Positions 7,059 to 17,600 of a stretch of DNA of 64,000 nucleotides are shown here, one piece after another. Positions within the stretch are counted from its first letter, which is position 1. Each line of letters opens with the position of its first letter. Source of the DNA: Bacteroidales bacterium (GTDB taxonomy: Bacteria > Bacteroidota > Bacteroidia > Bacteroidales > UBA932); assembly GCA_017400135.1 (NCBI GenBank), contig JAFPVJ010000012.1, positions 62,001-126,000 of the forward strand. Reading direction: 5' to 3'. The notes under the pieces are model-generated. The model saw only the letters and a program-made list of their open reading frames with translations, did not search any database and was not told where the DNA came from. Both the position numbers and the translations under genes were made by a program.

Positions 7059-8240
7059 ATGATACGGAGGCGGGACCACTATAAACTGGCAGGGCGCAAC
7101 ACGTTCAGGATGGACGTGTCGTGCGGGAGTTGGATCGAATATGACAGTCCGGAAGATCTGGCCGAGCTGGACCTCTCGGGGCTTCCGCAGCCGGTATTCC
7201 ATGTCGGCGCAGGAAGCAACCTGCTCTTTACCGGGGACTTCCCGGGGACGCTGCTGCATTCCAACATCAAATATTACAAACCTGTCGCGGACGCCGAGGA
7301 GGAAGTCCTCGTCGAAGTAGGCGCCGGCGTGGTGTTCGACGATTTCTGCGCCTGGGCCTCCGACAACGAACTCTGGGGTGCGGAGAACTTGTCCGGCATT
7401 CCCGGCGAAGTCGGGGCCGCGGCCGTGCAGAACATCGGCGCATACGGCGCCGAAGTGAAAGACATCATCGCCCAGGTCAAGTGTTTCGACCTGGAGGTAC
7501 GGCGCATCGTGACTTTTGCGCCCGCCCAGTGCGCCTACGGCTACCGCGATTCCGCCTTCAAGCACGCTCCCCTGAAGGGCCGCCAGGTGGTCCTGGGCGT
7601 CCTTTTCCGTCTCTCGAAGGCCCCCCGCCCGCGACTGGACTACGGCCCCTTGAAGACCGCTTTCGCCGACGCGGCCCCGACCCACCCCGTGCAGGTCCGC
7701 CAGCTGATCCTCCAAATCCGTGACGCCAAACTCCCCGACCCCGCCGTCCTCGGCAGCGCCGGCAGCTTCTTCAAAAACCCTGTCGTCGACCAAGAGACCT
7801 ACGATCACGTCGTAGCCGTCGCCGAAGTTTCCCCGAAGGGGCGCCTTCAGGCGCGTGCCGGGAGAGAGGAGCAATGCGACGACCGGGAGGCACTGGCCGG
7901 TAAGCGAAGCGGCGGCCGCAATCCCCTGGGGGTGCAGGGGGATAATAAAGAAGGCACAACGCCAGTCGTGCCGCATTTTGACCTGCCTGGCGGGCAGGTC
8001 AAAATACCGGCGGCGTGGCTGATTGAGCAATGCGGTCTCAAGGGCGTACGCCTCGGCGAGGCCGCCGTCTACGACCGCCAGCCCCTCGTCATCGTCAACG
8101 CCACCGGCACCGCCCGTCCGGAAGACATCCTCGCCCTCGAAAAAACCGTCATCGACGCCGTGCGAGACAGATTCGGCATAGAACTCCACCCCGAAGTCGA
8201 ACACATCGGCCCCGAACCTAAGCCAACCCCAACGATATGA
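7059..8240 (+). CDS. murB: UDP-N-acetylenolpyruvoylglucosamine reductase (MurB) with in-frame insertion
   Basis: FAD/NADPH enzyme reducing UDP-GlcNAc-enolpyruvate to UDP-MurNAc in cytoplasmic peptidoglycan synthesis. FAD-binding motifs GAGSNLLF and NLSGIPGEVGAAAVQNIGAYG are intact, as are AYGYRDSAFK, the catalytic-serine block GSAGSFFKNP, PAAWLIEQCG and the C-terminal glutamate region LHPEVEHIG. At 393 residues it is about 50 longer than usual. The excess sits between YDHVVAVA (~248-255) and VVPHFDLPGG (~302), where homologues have a short turn. That stretch is Gly/Arg-rich, encoded by palindromic DNA, and keeps the reading frame. It overlaps murA by ATGA. Probably functional, since all catalytic blocks remain. 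Confidence 0.93.
   Translation: MIRRRDHYKLAGRNTFRMDVSCGSWIEYDSPEDLAELDLSGLPQPVFHVGAGSNLLFTGDFPGTLLHSNIKYYKPVADAEEEVLVEVGAGVVFDDFCAWASDNELWGAENLSGIPGEVGAAAVQNIGAYGAEVKDIIAQVKCFDLEVRRIVTFAPAQCAYGYRDSAFKHAPLKGRQVVLGVLFRLSKAPRPRLDYGPLKTAFADAAPTHPVQVRQLILQIRDAKLPDPAVLGSAGSFFKNPVVDQETYDHVVAVAEVSPKGRLQARAGREEQCDDREALAGKRSGGRNPLGVQGDNKEGTTPVVPHFDLPGGQVKIPAAWLIEQCGLKGVRLGEAAVYDRQPLVIVNATGTARPEDILALEKTVIDAVRDRFGIELHPEVEHIGPEPKPTPTI
7822..7972 (+). repeat. GC-rich palindromic insertion inside murB
   Basis: About 150 bp containing several small hairpins: CCCC/GGGG at 7831-7841, GCGCC/GGCGC at 7841-7854, CCCCTG/CAGGGG at 7923-7940 and GGCAC/GTGCC at 7953-7972. It codes in frame for a low-complexity Gly/Arg-rich segment absent from typical MurB. 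It has the look of a dispersed palindromic repeat that landed in a coding region. Exact ends are estimated from where MurB homology stops and resumes. Confidence 0.55.
7975..8005 (+). repeat. 13-bp perfect inverted repeat in murB
   Basis: ATTTTGACCTGCC (7975-7987) and GGCAGGTCAAAAT (7993-8005) with a 5-base loop, directly after the insertion. It encodes the HFDLPGGQVKI segment where MurB homology resumes, so it may be the downstream edge of the inserted element. Confidence 0.6.
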
Positions 8241-9544
8241 GTACATTCGTCATAGAAGGCGGCCGCACCCTCAGCGGCAGCATCACCCCCCAGGGCGCCA
8301 AGAACGAAGCGCTGGAAGTCATCAGCGCCGTCCTGCTCAGCGCAGAGCCCGTCACCATCACCAACATTCCCGAAATCCTCGACGTCAAGAACCTCATCGC
8401 CCTCCTCCAGGGCATGGGCGTCCAGGTCGATCGTCTCGCCAAGGGCGAATACCGTTTCTGCGCGGCGAACATCGATCCCGCCTACATCGAGAGCGAAGAA
8501 TTCGTGAGCAAATGCGCCTCCCTGCGCGGCTCCGTGATGGTCGTCGGTCCGCTGCTGGCCCGCTTCGGACGCGCCTATTTCGCCAAACCCGGCGGGGACA
8601 AGATCGGCCGGCGCCGCGTGGACACCCACCTCGACGGCCTGCACAAACTGGGCGCCGACCTAGAATACGATTCGGCCCGTCGCGCCTTCCTGCTCTCCGC
8701 CCCCAAGGGCCTCAAGGGCTGCTACATGCTGCTGGACGAAGCCTCCGTCACCGGTACGGCCAACATCCTGATGGCCGCGACCCTCGCCGAGGGCACGACG
8801 ACCATCTACAATGCGGCCTGCGAACCCTACGTCCAACAGCTCAGCAAGCTGCTCGTCGCCATGGGCGCCCGGATCGAAGGCATCGGATCCAACCTGCTGA
8901 CGGTGAAGGGCGTGAAGAAGCTCCACGGCGCGCAGCACCGCATCCTGCCCGACATGATCGAGGTGGGCTCTTTCATCGGCATGGCCGCGATCACCCGCAG
9001 CGCCCTGACGATCAAGGACGTCTCTTACGACAACCTGGGCATCATTCCCGCCTGCTTCACCCGCCTCGGCGTCAAACTGGAGCAGCGCGGCGACGACATC
9101 TACGTCCCCCAGCAGGACAGCTACGAGATCGAATCCTTCATCGACGGATCCATCCTGACCCTCGCCGACGCCCCCTGGCCCGGCCTGACGCCGGACCTGC
9201 TCAGCGTGATGCTGGTCGTCGCGACCCAGTGCAAGGGTAGCGTGCTGATCCACCAGAAGATGTTCGAGAGCCGTCTCTTCTTCGTGGACAAACTGATCGA
9301 CATGGGCGCGCAGATCATCCTCTGTGACCCGCACCGGGCCGTCGTGATCGGCCACGACCACCGGCAGCAGCTGCGCGGCGGACGGATGACATCGCCCGAT
9401 ATCCGTGCCGGTATCGCGATGCTCCTCGCCGCCATGTCGGCCAAGGGCACGTCCTACATCGACAACATCCAGCAGATCGATCGCGGTTACGAGGACATCG
9501 AAGGCCGTCTCAACGCGCTGGGCGCCAAGATTACCAGAAAATAG
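8237..9544 (+). CDS. murA: UDP-N-acetylglucosamine 1-carboxyvinyltransferase (MurA), Asp active-site form
   Basis: First committed step of peptidoglycan synthesis: transfers enolpyruvate from PEP to UDP-GlcNAc. 435 residues, with the N-terminal substrate motif QGAKNEAL, the VGPLLARFG block and the loop PGGDKIGRR. In E. coli MurA the matching loop carries Cys115, the residue alkylated by fosfomycin; here the position is Asp121 (GAC at 8597-8599). Asp at this site is known in other bacteria and gives intrinsic fosfomycin resistance, so that is expected here. It follows murB with a 4-base overlap. The C-terminal motif DIRAGIAMLLAAM is typical of the EPSP-synthase fold. Confidence 0.95.
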   Translation: MSTFVIEGGRTLSGSITPQGAKNEALEVISAVLLSAEPVTITNIPEILDVKNLIALLQGMGVQVDRLAKGEYRFCAANIDPAYIESEEFVSKCASLRGSVMVVGPLLARFGRAYFAKPGGDKIGRRRVDTHLDGLHKLGADLEYDSARRAFLLSAPKGLKGCYMLLDEASVTGTANILMAATLAEGTTTIYNAACEPYVQQLSKLLVAMGARIEGIGSNLLTVKGVKKLHGAQHRILPDMIEVGSFIGMAAITRSALTIKDVSYDNLGIIPACFTRLGVKLEQRGDDIYVPQQDSYEIESFIDGSILTLADAPWPGLTPDLLSVMLVVATQCKGSVLIHQKMFESRLFFVDKLIDMGAQIILCDPHRAVVIGHDHRQQLRGGRMTSPDIRAGIAMLLAAMSAKGTSYIDNIQQIDRGYEDIEGRLNALGAKITRK

Positions 9545-9570
9545 TGTATTATCAATAAAATCAGTTGGTT

Positions 9571-10470
9571 ATGGAAAAGATCAGAGTAGCGATCGTGGGC
9601 TATGGCAATATCGGCCAGGCCGCATTGGAGGCCGTACAGGCGGCCCCGGACATGGAGTGCGCGGGCATCGTGCGCCGCAATGCCTCGAAAGAAGGATTCC
9701 CCGAATTGGCGGACATTCCCGTCGTGTCGGACGTAAAGGAACTCGGCAAGGTGGACGTGGCGATCCTGGCCACTCCTTCCCGCAAGGTGGAGGAAACCGC
9801 CCTCAAATATCTCGCGCTGGGCATCAGCACCGTGGATAGTTTCGACATCCACACGCAGATCTGCGACCTGCGCGCGAAACTGGATCCCGTCGCGAAGGCC
9901 CACGAAGCCGTCAGCGTCATCTCGGCCGGCTGGGACCCGGGCAGCGACTCCGTCGTCCGCGCCCTGATGCAGGGCCTCGCCCCCAAGGGCATCACCTATA
10001 CCAATTTCGGCCCCGGCCGTTCGATGGGCCATTCCGTTGCGGTGCGGGCCATCCCGGGCGTGAAGGATGCGCTGAGCATGACCATCCCGGTCGGCACCGG
10101 CATCCATCGCCGCATGGTATATGTCGAATTGGAGAAAGGCGCCGATTTCGCCGCCGTGGAGAAAGCGATCAAGACCGATCCCTATTTCGTCCATGACGAG
10201 ACCCACGTGCAGCAGGTTGACAGCGTGGATGCGCTCAATGACGTGGGCCACGGCGTCAACCTCGTCCGCAAGGGCGTCTCCGGCGCGACCCACAACCAGC
10301 TGCTGGAGTTCAACATGAAAATCAACAATCCCGCGCTCACCGGCCAAGTGCTGGTGCTGGTGGCCCGTGCGGCCATGCGCCAGCGTCCGGGCTGCTACAC
10401 GATGATCGAGATTCCGGTCATCGACCTGCTCGCCGGCGAACGAGAAGACCTGATCCGTCAATTGGTATGA
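9571..10470 (+). CDS. ddh: meso-Diaminopimelate D-dehydrogenase
   Basis: 299-residue NADP-dependent enzyme that aminates tetrahydrodipicolinate to meso-DAP in one step, bypassing the succinylase or acetylase route. Motifs: nucleotide-binding [19 protein letters not shown], the conserved [12 protein letters not shown] block, ISAGWDPG and [14 protein letters not shown] start at [10 protein letters not shown]; a TTG two codons upstream is not needed. It lies 26 bases after murA and overlaps the following GH92 gene by ATGA. With dapA and dapB in the same window it completes aspartate semialdehyde to meso-DAP for lysine and peptidoglycan. Confidence 0.93.
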   Translation: MEKIRVAIVGYGNIGQAALEAVQAAPDMECAGIVRRNASKEGFPELADIPVVSDVKELGKVDVAILATPSRKVEETALKYLALGISTVDSFDIHTQICDLRAKLDPVAKAHEAVSVISAGWDPGSDSVVRALMQGLAPKGITYTNFGPGRSMGHSVAVRAIPGVKDALSMTIPVGTGIHRRMVYVELEKGADFAAVEKAIKTDPYFVHDETHVQQVDSVDALNDVGHGVNLVRKGVSGATHNQLLEFNMKINNPALTGQVLVLVARAAMRQRPGCYTMIEIPVIDLLAGEREDLIRQLV

Positions 10471-12656
10471 GAAAAACCCTCCTTGCGCTGGTTGTGCTCA
10501 CCCTGTGCTGCGCCTGCGCCCCCAAAACCCATTACCTGGACTTCGTCGATCCGATGGTCGGTACCCTCCGGCCCGGCGAGACGATGCCCGCCGTCGAGAT
10601 GCCGTACGGCATGAATTCCTGGACGCCGGAGACGGTTCCGGACGAAGCCAAGGGTCATTGTCCGTATTATTTCGGAGGAGAGCGCCTGTTCGGCATCCGC
10701 GCTTCGCACTGGATGTCCGGCAGCGCCACCCAGGACTACGGTTCTTTCACCGTGATGCCGGTCTTCGACTATCTGGCCGGAGAGAAATGGGAGCGCGCCG
10801 CCACGTTCAGCCACGACAAGGAGATTTCCCGCCCCGATTATTACCGTGTCGAGCTGGACAACGGAGTGCTCGTCGAGGTGACGGGCGGTTCGCGGGCCGG
10901 GATCATGCGCTTCACCTGGCCGCAGGACGGCAAGGCCTACGTCGTCCTTTCGCCCAACAGCGACGAGACGATGGGGGTTGTGAGCGTGGATACGGTGCAT
11001 TTCGAACTCACGGCGGAGAATCCCGTCCACCGCATCTACCAGGGCTGGGGCCAGGAGGCCGGATTCAGCGGGCATTGCACGCTGGTCACCCGCCAGAAGC
11101 CGGTCGGCTACGGTGTCTGCCGCCGCAACGAGGTGCAGCCTGGCGTGGCGGATGCCAAGAACAGTCCGCATGTCGCCGCGTATCTGGAGTTTGACGTGAA
11201 AGCCGGAGAGACGACCGAAGTCAAGGTGGCTACTTCCTGGGTCGGTTATGACGGCGCGCGGGCCAACCTGCGGTCGGAGATTCCCGGTTGGAACTTCGAG
11301 GGTGTCCGCAAGAAGCTGGTCAAGGCCTGGGAAAAGCAGCTTTCCACGATCGAGGTCAGCACCCCGGACACCGTGGCGCTCAAGAAGTTCTACACGTCCT
11401 TCTACCACGCGTCCTTCCTGCCCCGCACGTTCAGCGACGCGGACGGGCACTATCCGTCTTTCGCCGGTGGCGAGACCATCGAGCACATCGACGGCGTCTA
11501 TTACGACGACTTCAGCCTCTGGGACACTTACCGGGCCCTGCATCCGCTGCTGACGCTGCTCTATCCGGAACTGACCGGCAACATGATGCAGTCCCTGGTG
11601 GACAAGTACGAGCAGGGTGGCTGGATGCCCATTTTCCCCTGCTGGAACAGCTACACCTCCGAGATGGTGGGCGACCACGCGGCCTCGGTCATCGCGGACG
11701 CCTGGCTCAAGGGCGTGCGCAATTTCGATGTCGAGAAGGCCTGGGAAGGCCTGCGCCAGAATGCCTACGAACTGCCGACCTCTTATCAGGAGTATTGCGA
11801 CGGTAAAGGCCGCCGCGCCCTGACGGACTATAAGAACCTGGGCTACATCCCCAATGAGAATCTGGTGGAGGAAGCGTTCCACAAGCGGGAGCAGGTCTCC
11901 CGGACGCTTGAATATGCCTACGACGATTACGCCCTCTCGCTCCTGGCCCGTGCCCTGGGCCACGAGGAGGATGCCGACGACCTGCTGGCCCGTTCGGGCA
12001 ACTGGCGCAATGTCTTCGATCCCCGCACCGGCTGGGTGCAGGGCCGCTACAGGGACGGCACGTTCCGCGACGATGACAACGCTTTCCTGAACAAGAGTTT
12101 CATCACCGAGGGGCGTCCCTGCCACTACAGTTTCTATGTGCCGCAGGATCCGCAGGGCCTGATCGAAATGATGGGCGGCCGCGAGGAGTTCCTGGCCAAG
12201 ATGGACACCGTCTTCACGGGCGGCTGGTACTGGCACGGCAACGAGCCGGGACACCAGATCCCCTTCATGTACAGCTATGCAGGCGAACCGGCCAAGACTC
12301 AGGCGACGGTCCGCCACATCCTGGATACGGAATACGGCCCGGGCCCCGACGGCCTGAGCGGCAACGACGACACCGGCCAGATGTCGGCGTGGTACATGTT
12401 CGCCGCCCTGGGTTTCTATCCGGTCTGCCCCGTGTCCGGGGAATACATCCTCGCGAGTCCGACCTTCGACAAGGCGGACATTCATCTGCCGGGCGGCAAG
12501 ACCTTTACGATTGTAACGAAGAACGGCGGTCCGGAGAATGTTTACGTCAAGTCGATGACTTTGAACGGTCAGCCCTACGACGGCATCGCCCTGCGCTTCG
12601 AGGACCTCATCCGCGGCGGCGAAATGGTCTTCGAAATGTCCCCGACAGCGTTATGA
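10467..12656 (+). CDS. GH92 alpha-mannosidase, probable lipoprotein
   Basis: Calcium-dependent exo-alpha-mannosidase family, usually alpha-1,2 and active on N-glycans or fungal mannan. 729 residues. The N-terminus ([19 protein letters not shown]) is a signal peptide with a probable lipobox ending in Cys, so surface or periplasmic lipid anchoring is likely. Family blocks visible: VDPMVGT at the domain start, [38 protein letters not shown] and [14 protein letters not shown] followed by [13 protein letters not shown] overlaps at both ends place it in a tight unit between ddh and the GpsA-like gene, an odd setting for a glycan-degrading enzyme. Confidence 0.93.
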   Translation: MRKTLLALVVLTLCCACAPKTHYLDFVDPMVGTLRPGETMPAVEMPYGMNSWTPETVPDEAKGHCPYYFGGERLFGIRASHWMSGSATQDYGSFTVMPVFDYLAGEKWERAATFSHDKEISRPDYYRVELDNGVLVEVTGGSRAGIMRFTWPQDGKAYVVLSPNSDETMGVVSVDTVHFELTAENPVHRIYQGWGQEAGFSGHCTLVTRQKPVGYGVCRRNEVQPGVADAKNSPHVAAYLEFDVKAGETTEVKVATSWVGYDGARANLRSEIPGWNFEGVRKKLVKAWEKQLSTIEVSTPDTVALKKFYTSFYHASFLPRTFSDADGHYPSFAGGETIEHIDGVYYDDFSLWDTYRALHPLLTLLYPELTGNMMQSLVDKYEQGGWMPIFPCWNSYTSEMVGDHAASVIADAWLKGVRNFDVEKAWEGLRQNAYELPTSYQEYCDGKGRRALTDYKNLGYIPNENLVEEAFHKREQVSRTLEYAYDDYALSLLARALGHEEDADDLLARSGNWRNVFDPRTGWVQGRYRDGTFRDDDNAFLNKSFITEGRPCHYSFYVPQDPQGLIEMMGGREEFLAKMDTVFTGGWYWHGNEPGHQIPFMYSYAGEPAKTQATVRHILDTEYGPGPDGLSGNDDTGQMSAWYMFAALGFYPVCPVSGEYILASPTFDKADIHLPGGKTFTIVTKNGGPENVYVKSMTLNGQPYDGIALRFEDLIRGGEMVFEMSPTAL

Positions 12657-13702
12657 TGAAGAAAATCGCCATCATCGGCTCCGGCATGATGGGCTCGGCG
12701 CTCGCTTTCCCGGCCCGGGAGAACGGACACGACGTCCGCCTGGTCGGTACGCCCCTGGACCGGGACATCATCGAGCATTGCCGCGCCTGCGGGCGTCATC
12801 CCAAGTTCGACATTCCTTTCCCCGAAGGAATCAAGTATTATCAGTTTGAGGAATGGCAGGAGGCTGTCGCCGATGTCGATTTTGTCATCGGAGGCGTCTC
12901 CTCCTTCGGCGTCGACTGGTTCCTGGAGGCCGTCCTGTCGCAGCTGAGCCCGTCCGTTCCCGTGCTGTCCGTCACCAAGGGCCTGATCGGCCTGGAAGAC
13001 GGCACGCTGATCTCGTATCCGGACTATTGGGCCCGGAAACTGGCCGAAAAGGGCATCCAACGCAGTGTCAATGCTATCGGAGGCCCGTGCACGTCCTACG
13101 AACTGGTGTTCCACGACCATTCCGAAGTGGCTTTCTGCGGGGAGGATGAGAAAGTTCTACGGATGATGAAAGAGGCCATGGGGACATCCTACTATCATAT
13201 TTCCCTGACGAAGGATGTGATCGGCCTGGAGAGCGCCGTGGCGCTGAAGAACGCCTACGCGCTGGCGGTCGCGATGACCGTCGGACTGGTGAATCGGGAG
13301 CACGGCGCGGATGCGGGCCTGCATTTCAATTCCCAGGCGGGGGCTTTCTATCAGGCGACCCGGGAGATGCTGAAGCTCCTGCGCATCCAGGGCGCGGACG
13401 AAGAGAGCGCGGCCATCGGCATCGGCGACCTCTATGTGACGGTGTATGGCGGCCGGACGCGCAAGGTGGGCATCCTGCTGGGCGAGGGGAAGACCTACGA
13501 CGAGGCGATGCGCATCCTGTCCGGGGTGACCCTGGAGTCGCTTGTCGTCGCGCGCCGGGTCGCGAAGGCGATGGCCCGGAAGGCGGAGCTGGGACAGGTC
13601 GACCTGGCGGACTTCCCGCTGATGGTCCACGTCAGCGACGTCCTGGACCGGGGGAAAGACGCCCAGTTGCCCTGGGACGCCTTTACTTTCGACAGAACCT
13701 GA
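12653..13702 (+). CDS. Divergent NAD(P)-dependent glycerol-3-phosphate dehydrogenase (GpsA-like)
   Basis: 349 residues. An N-terminal Rossmann fold (KIAIIGSGMMGSALA) and a 6-phosphogluconate-dehydrogenase-like C-terminal domain match the GpsA family, which reduces dihydroxyacetone phosphate to sn-glycerol-3-phosphate for phospholipids. Family landmarks are present but altered: SVTKGLIGLEDGT, GGPCTSYE where most GpsA have GPSFA.E, AVALKNAYALA and IGDLYVTVYGGRTRK where most have GDL..TC.S..SRN. It may be a bona fide lineage variant or act on a related phospho-substrate. The start ATG overlaps the GH92 stop; a second ATG follows immediately, so the start could be 12656. Confidence 0.75.
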   Translation: MMKKIAIIGSGMMGSALAFPARENGHDVRLVGTPLDRDIIEHCRACGRHPKFDIPFPEGIKYYQFEEWQEAVADVDFVIGGVSSFGVDWFLEAVLSQLSPSVPVLSVTKGLIGLEDGTLISYPDYWARKLAEKGIQRSVNAIGGPCTSYELVFHDHSEVAFCGEDEKVLRMMKEAMGTSYYHISLTKDVIGLESAVALKNAYALAVAMTVGLVNREHGADAGLHFNSQAGAFYQATREMLKLLRIQGADEESAAIGIGDLYVTVYGGRTRKVGILLGEGKTYDEAMRILSGVTLESLVVARRVAKAMARKAELGQVDLADFPLMVHVSDVLDRGKDAQLPWDAFTFDRT

Positions 13703-13712
13703 ATCAACAATC

Positions 13713-14666
13713 ATGGATAGAAGACAGTTTCTGGCCGCGATGGCCCTGATCGGGGCCCAGGGCCTGGTGTTGAATGAACTGCCGGCCTTTTCCGCCGGGA
13801 AAACGGTCCCCGGCGCGACTCCCCGCAAGAAATGGCGCGGGAAGTTCGATGAGGACCTGGTGTGCATCATTTCGGACATGCACACCAACCCCGGAGGGTA
13901 TCAGCCCGCCAAACTGGAGCGGACGATTGATGAGATTCTCCGCCTGAATCCCCGTCCCCGGAACATCATTGCCCTGGGAGACCTGGCCTACCTGACAGGG
14001 CGCTCGGAGGAATATGCCCTGCTGAAGCAGATCCTAGCGCCCCTGGAGGGCTCCGGCATCCGTCTGACGATGGCCATGGGCAACCACGACCGCCGGGAGA
14101 ACTTCGCGGCTTGTTTCCCCGAGCACAAGGCGGCCTCCCTGCTGGATGACCGCTATGTCTATGTCGTGGAGACGCCCCGGGCCGATTTCATCGTCCTGGA
14201 CTCCCTGCAGGAGGGAGAAGATACGATGACCTGGATCACCCCCGGCGCCCTGGACGAGGGGCAGTTGGCGTGGCTGAAGGAGCGTCTGTTCAGCTACACC
14301 GACAAACCGGTCTTCGTGATGGCCCATCACCCTATCCATGAGACCGGCATCAAGAATCTGTTGATAGACAGCCCGACCTGCTGCGGCTACATCCACGGCC
14401 ACGACCATGTATGGCGGACCGGCTGGCAAAAGAAGAATTACTCTGAATATCAAGTACTGCCGACCCTCTGCGTCCCTTCGACGGGCCACTGGGGTGACAT
14501 CGGCTATACCCTGCTGAAACTGGAGGACGGCCAGGCCACCGCCCGCATCCGCGAATACGAGTTCTTCTTCCCCCATCCCGTAAACGAAGGGGAGACCAAG
14601 CCCCACCAGTGGACCCTGATCGAGCAGGAGCACAAGGACGCCTCCTGCGTTTTCGCCTACAAATAA
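13713..14666 (+). CDS. Exported calcineurin-like metallophosphoesterase
   Basis: 317 residues. MDRRQFLAAMALIGAQG resembles a short twin-arginine or Sec signal. The binuclear metal-site motifs are in order: SDMH (D.H), ALGDLAY (GD), GNHD, AHHP and GHDH. Substrate is unknown; the family covers phosphodiesterases and phosphatases, and export suggests periplasmic action. It starts 10 bases after the GpsA-like gene and ends the rightward unit begun by murB. Confidence 0.85.
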   Translation: MDRRQFLAAMALIGAQGLVLNELPAFSAGKTVPGATPRKKWRGKFDEDLVCIISDMHTNPGGYQPAKLERTIDEILRLNPRPRNIIALGDLAYLTGRSEEYALLKQILAPLEGSGIRLTMAMGNHDRRENFAACFPEHKAASLLDDRYVYVVETPRADFIVLDSLQEGEDTMTWITPGALDEGQLAWLKERLFSYTDKPVFVMAHHPIHETGIKNLLIDSPTCCGYIHGHDHVWRTGWQKKNYSEYQVLPTLCVPSTGHWGDIGYTLLKLEDGQATARIREYEFFFPHPVNEGETKPHQWTLIEQEHKDASCVFAYK

Positions 14667-14669
14667 GTC

Positions 14670-17600
14670 TTAATTGTAGCCCATCAGCCGGACTGGGCCG
14701 AGGAGGCCGGAGGGGAGGAGTTTGTCGCCGGCGTTGTAGAAGCGGCGGACGCGGGTGACGGGGGCCTCGCCTTTCTGGCGGTCGCCGATCATGCGGTTGA
14801 CCCAGAGGTTCGTGACATTCACCTCGATCGTATTCTCGCCTTCGTGCAGCCAGGGCAAGAGGTCCGGGCTGAGGAAGGGCGTACGCCAGAGGACGCCGGC
14901 GTTGTGGCCGTTGACGATCAGTTCCGCCATCACGTAGACGACGCCCAGGTCGATGCGGGCCTCCTTCAGGCCGGTCAGCGCGCCTGCGGGAACGGTGAAG
15001 ACCGAACTGTAGTGGGCCGTGCCGGAGAAATAGCGGACGACGGGATCGCCTATGTTGGTGGTCCAGTCATTCAGCTCCGAGAAGGTCTCCATGGCGCTCT
15101 CGCCGCCTTTCTGATGGAATTCGACATCCCACCAGCGCTCCAAAGGCATGATTTCGCGCGCCGAGTATTCCGGCTTGGCTTCGGGGAGGTCCAGAGGCTG
15201 GTCGGTCAGGACGACGAAGACGGCGTCTCCGGCTTTCAGGGTCAGCTCCACGGCGTCCCCATCGCGCGGGATGCGGTACATCGATCCGTCCTCGGCGTTG
15301 AACAGGGCGGCGCAGTGTCCTCCCTCCCGGAAATGAACCTTACCACGCCATTCCTTCTGGGTGAAGTTGCCGAGCCAGTAGAGATCGGTTCCGCTGCAAG
15401 TCCTGTGCACGAACTGGATGCCCGCGATCGTGCAGTCGTGTCCCCGGCTGTTCTGCGGGACCTTTCCGCCGAAGAGGAAACCGTCGTTCCACAGGCCGAC
15501 TGCCGAGCCGTCGAGGACGACGTCGGGAGCGAGACCCGCATTAGCGATGGTCGCAGGGAGTTCGTCCTCGAAGCAGACCAGCACACCGGCCGCTTTCAAG
15601 GTCTCGATCCGGGCCCGGATCTCATCGGACATGTATTTCCGGCAAAGACCGCCGAGCACCAGCACCCGATAGCGCTGGCCGCTCTCCGTGACGAGGCAGC
15701 CGCTCTCGGGCTTAACCGCATGCAGGAGCACGTCTGGATTGGCATAGTCGAAATTGAACCCGACCGGGATGCGGGGCAGGTAGGACAGGTATTCGCCGCC
15801 GTACTGCCCCGTGGCGTTGGTGTCCTCCCCGTAGAAGAGCAGGATGTCCGCCACGCTGCGGCCCGTCTGCATCATCTGGCAGCTGCGGGCGAGGTAGTCC
15901 GTCCAGACTCGCGCGTAGAGCGCCCAGGTCTCGTTCCGGTGGAACCATTGGCCGTAGCGGAAGAGCGCCAGGCCGGGCAGGTAGTCATCCGAAGGCTGCG
16001 AGGCGCTGTCGTGGATGACGAAGCGGTTGAGGCCGCTGGCCAGCGCGATGTCCGCGATCCGTTTGATATTGCCTGGATGATAGGTGTAGGCGCGCTTGTT
16101 GTCCCCGTTGACGGTGAAGGATTCGGCGGCAGTCAGGTTCTGTCCGTAGATATGGGCCACGGAGGCGCTTTCGCGGATGTCTGAAATCGCTGCGGCTAGC
16201 ATGGATCCGGACGGGGATTCTGTCATCCAGATGGCGGACATGGGTACGGTCGCTCTCTTCTTTATGTCCATGCCGTCGCCCATGAAAGCGCGGCCGGTCT
16301 CATGGGATTCGATGTAGGTGCCCTTCATGCCATATTCCCCGATCAACTCGTTCAAGCGCTGGTAGTTTTCCGCGAAAAGCTCTCCCAGCGTCTTGCGCCA
16401 GTCCACGAGGAACTGCTCGCTCCGCTCCGCGCTGCCGATGATTTCTCCGGCCAGCACCGGCAGCCAGGGCTGCAGGGCATATCCGCGGCGTGCGAGGAAC
16501 TCTTCCGGCAGGTGTCTCGACCAGGTAGCGGGTCCGGCCTCATAACTGTCCACGAGCATGTGCGTGATACCCCGCTCTCCCAACAGGCCACTGGCGGCTT
16601 CCTTGTACATTTCCAGGTATTTGTGGAAATACCGCGTCCAGGCTTCCTTGTCGAGTTTGTCCACTTCCAGACCCGTTGCGTTGGGAGAGGCCGGGTGGTT
16701 CATCTTGCCCGTCAGTGAGGCGCCGAAGCGGTAGATGCGCCAGCGTCCGGCGGGAAGCGTGCAGCGGAGCGTGCCATCTTCGGCCAGGGCTCCGCTCAGA
16801 TCCTGGACTTCCCGGGACGAAGCACATTTTTCGCCGTTCAAGGATACCGTGGGATAGCGGTTGAAATCATAGCAGTTGGCAAATCCGGCTTTTTCCTCGA
16901 TATGTTCGAGCTTGCCGACCGTGTGAAGCCGCAGGTCCTGGATATGAGGCCCGACTGCCCGGAAAGAGCGGGCTTTCGTTGCCGGGATGTTCATCGTCGT
17001 GAAGTCCTGGGGGGACTTCGGGATGCGGACCAGGGGCTTCCAGTCCTTGCCGTTGAGGCTGTACTGGATCTCGTTGGGGCCGTCCGTGTCCCCGAGGCGC
17101 GGCCGTATGCCCGTGGGCAGGCTTTGGAGCGTGAAAGCGCGGATTGTGGTCTTGCGGGGAAAGGAAACGGTGATAGTGGTATCTCCGTCTTTTTGTACGC
17201 TGGCGCCCAGATCTTCCATGCTCTTTTCCGCATCAGGCAGTTTCACTGCAATGACGGCGACATCATAGCCGTAAGAAGGGACGGGAAGGGATTCGTGGCG
17301 AAGCGGAATATCCTGATAGGGACCGGTTACTTTCGTCTGTTCAGGGAGTTGTATATCTACCTGGCCGCCATTCACTTCGACCGTCTGCCATTCGATTTTC
17401 TTCATCGCATCCTCTGGGCTCACCCAGGGGCCGCCGGTGCTGCTCCAGCCCGGTGCACTGGCCACCGCCATCTCCATCCCCAGCGAATCCGCCAGATTCA
17501 CGGCAAAGCGGAAGGCCTCCTTCCAGTCTTCTGAGAGATAGGGACGCTTGAAGGGCGCCGCCTTGGGCATGTTGACGCCGCCGGCGTCGAACTGGTGGAA

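Noticed and set aside
7822..7972. Considered murB as a pseudogene because of the insertion
   Set aside because: The insertion is a multiple of three, has no stop codon, and all catalytic and FAD motifs remain.
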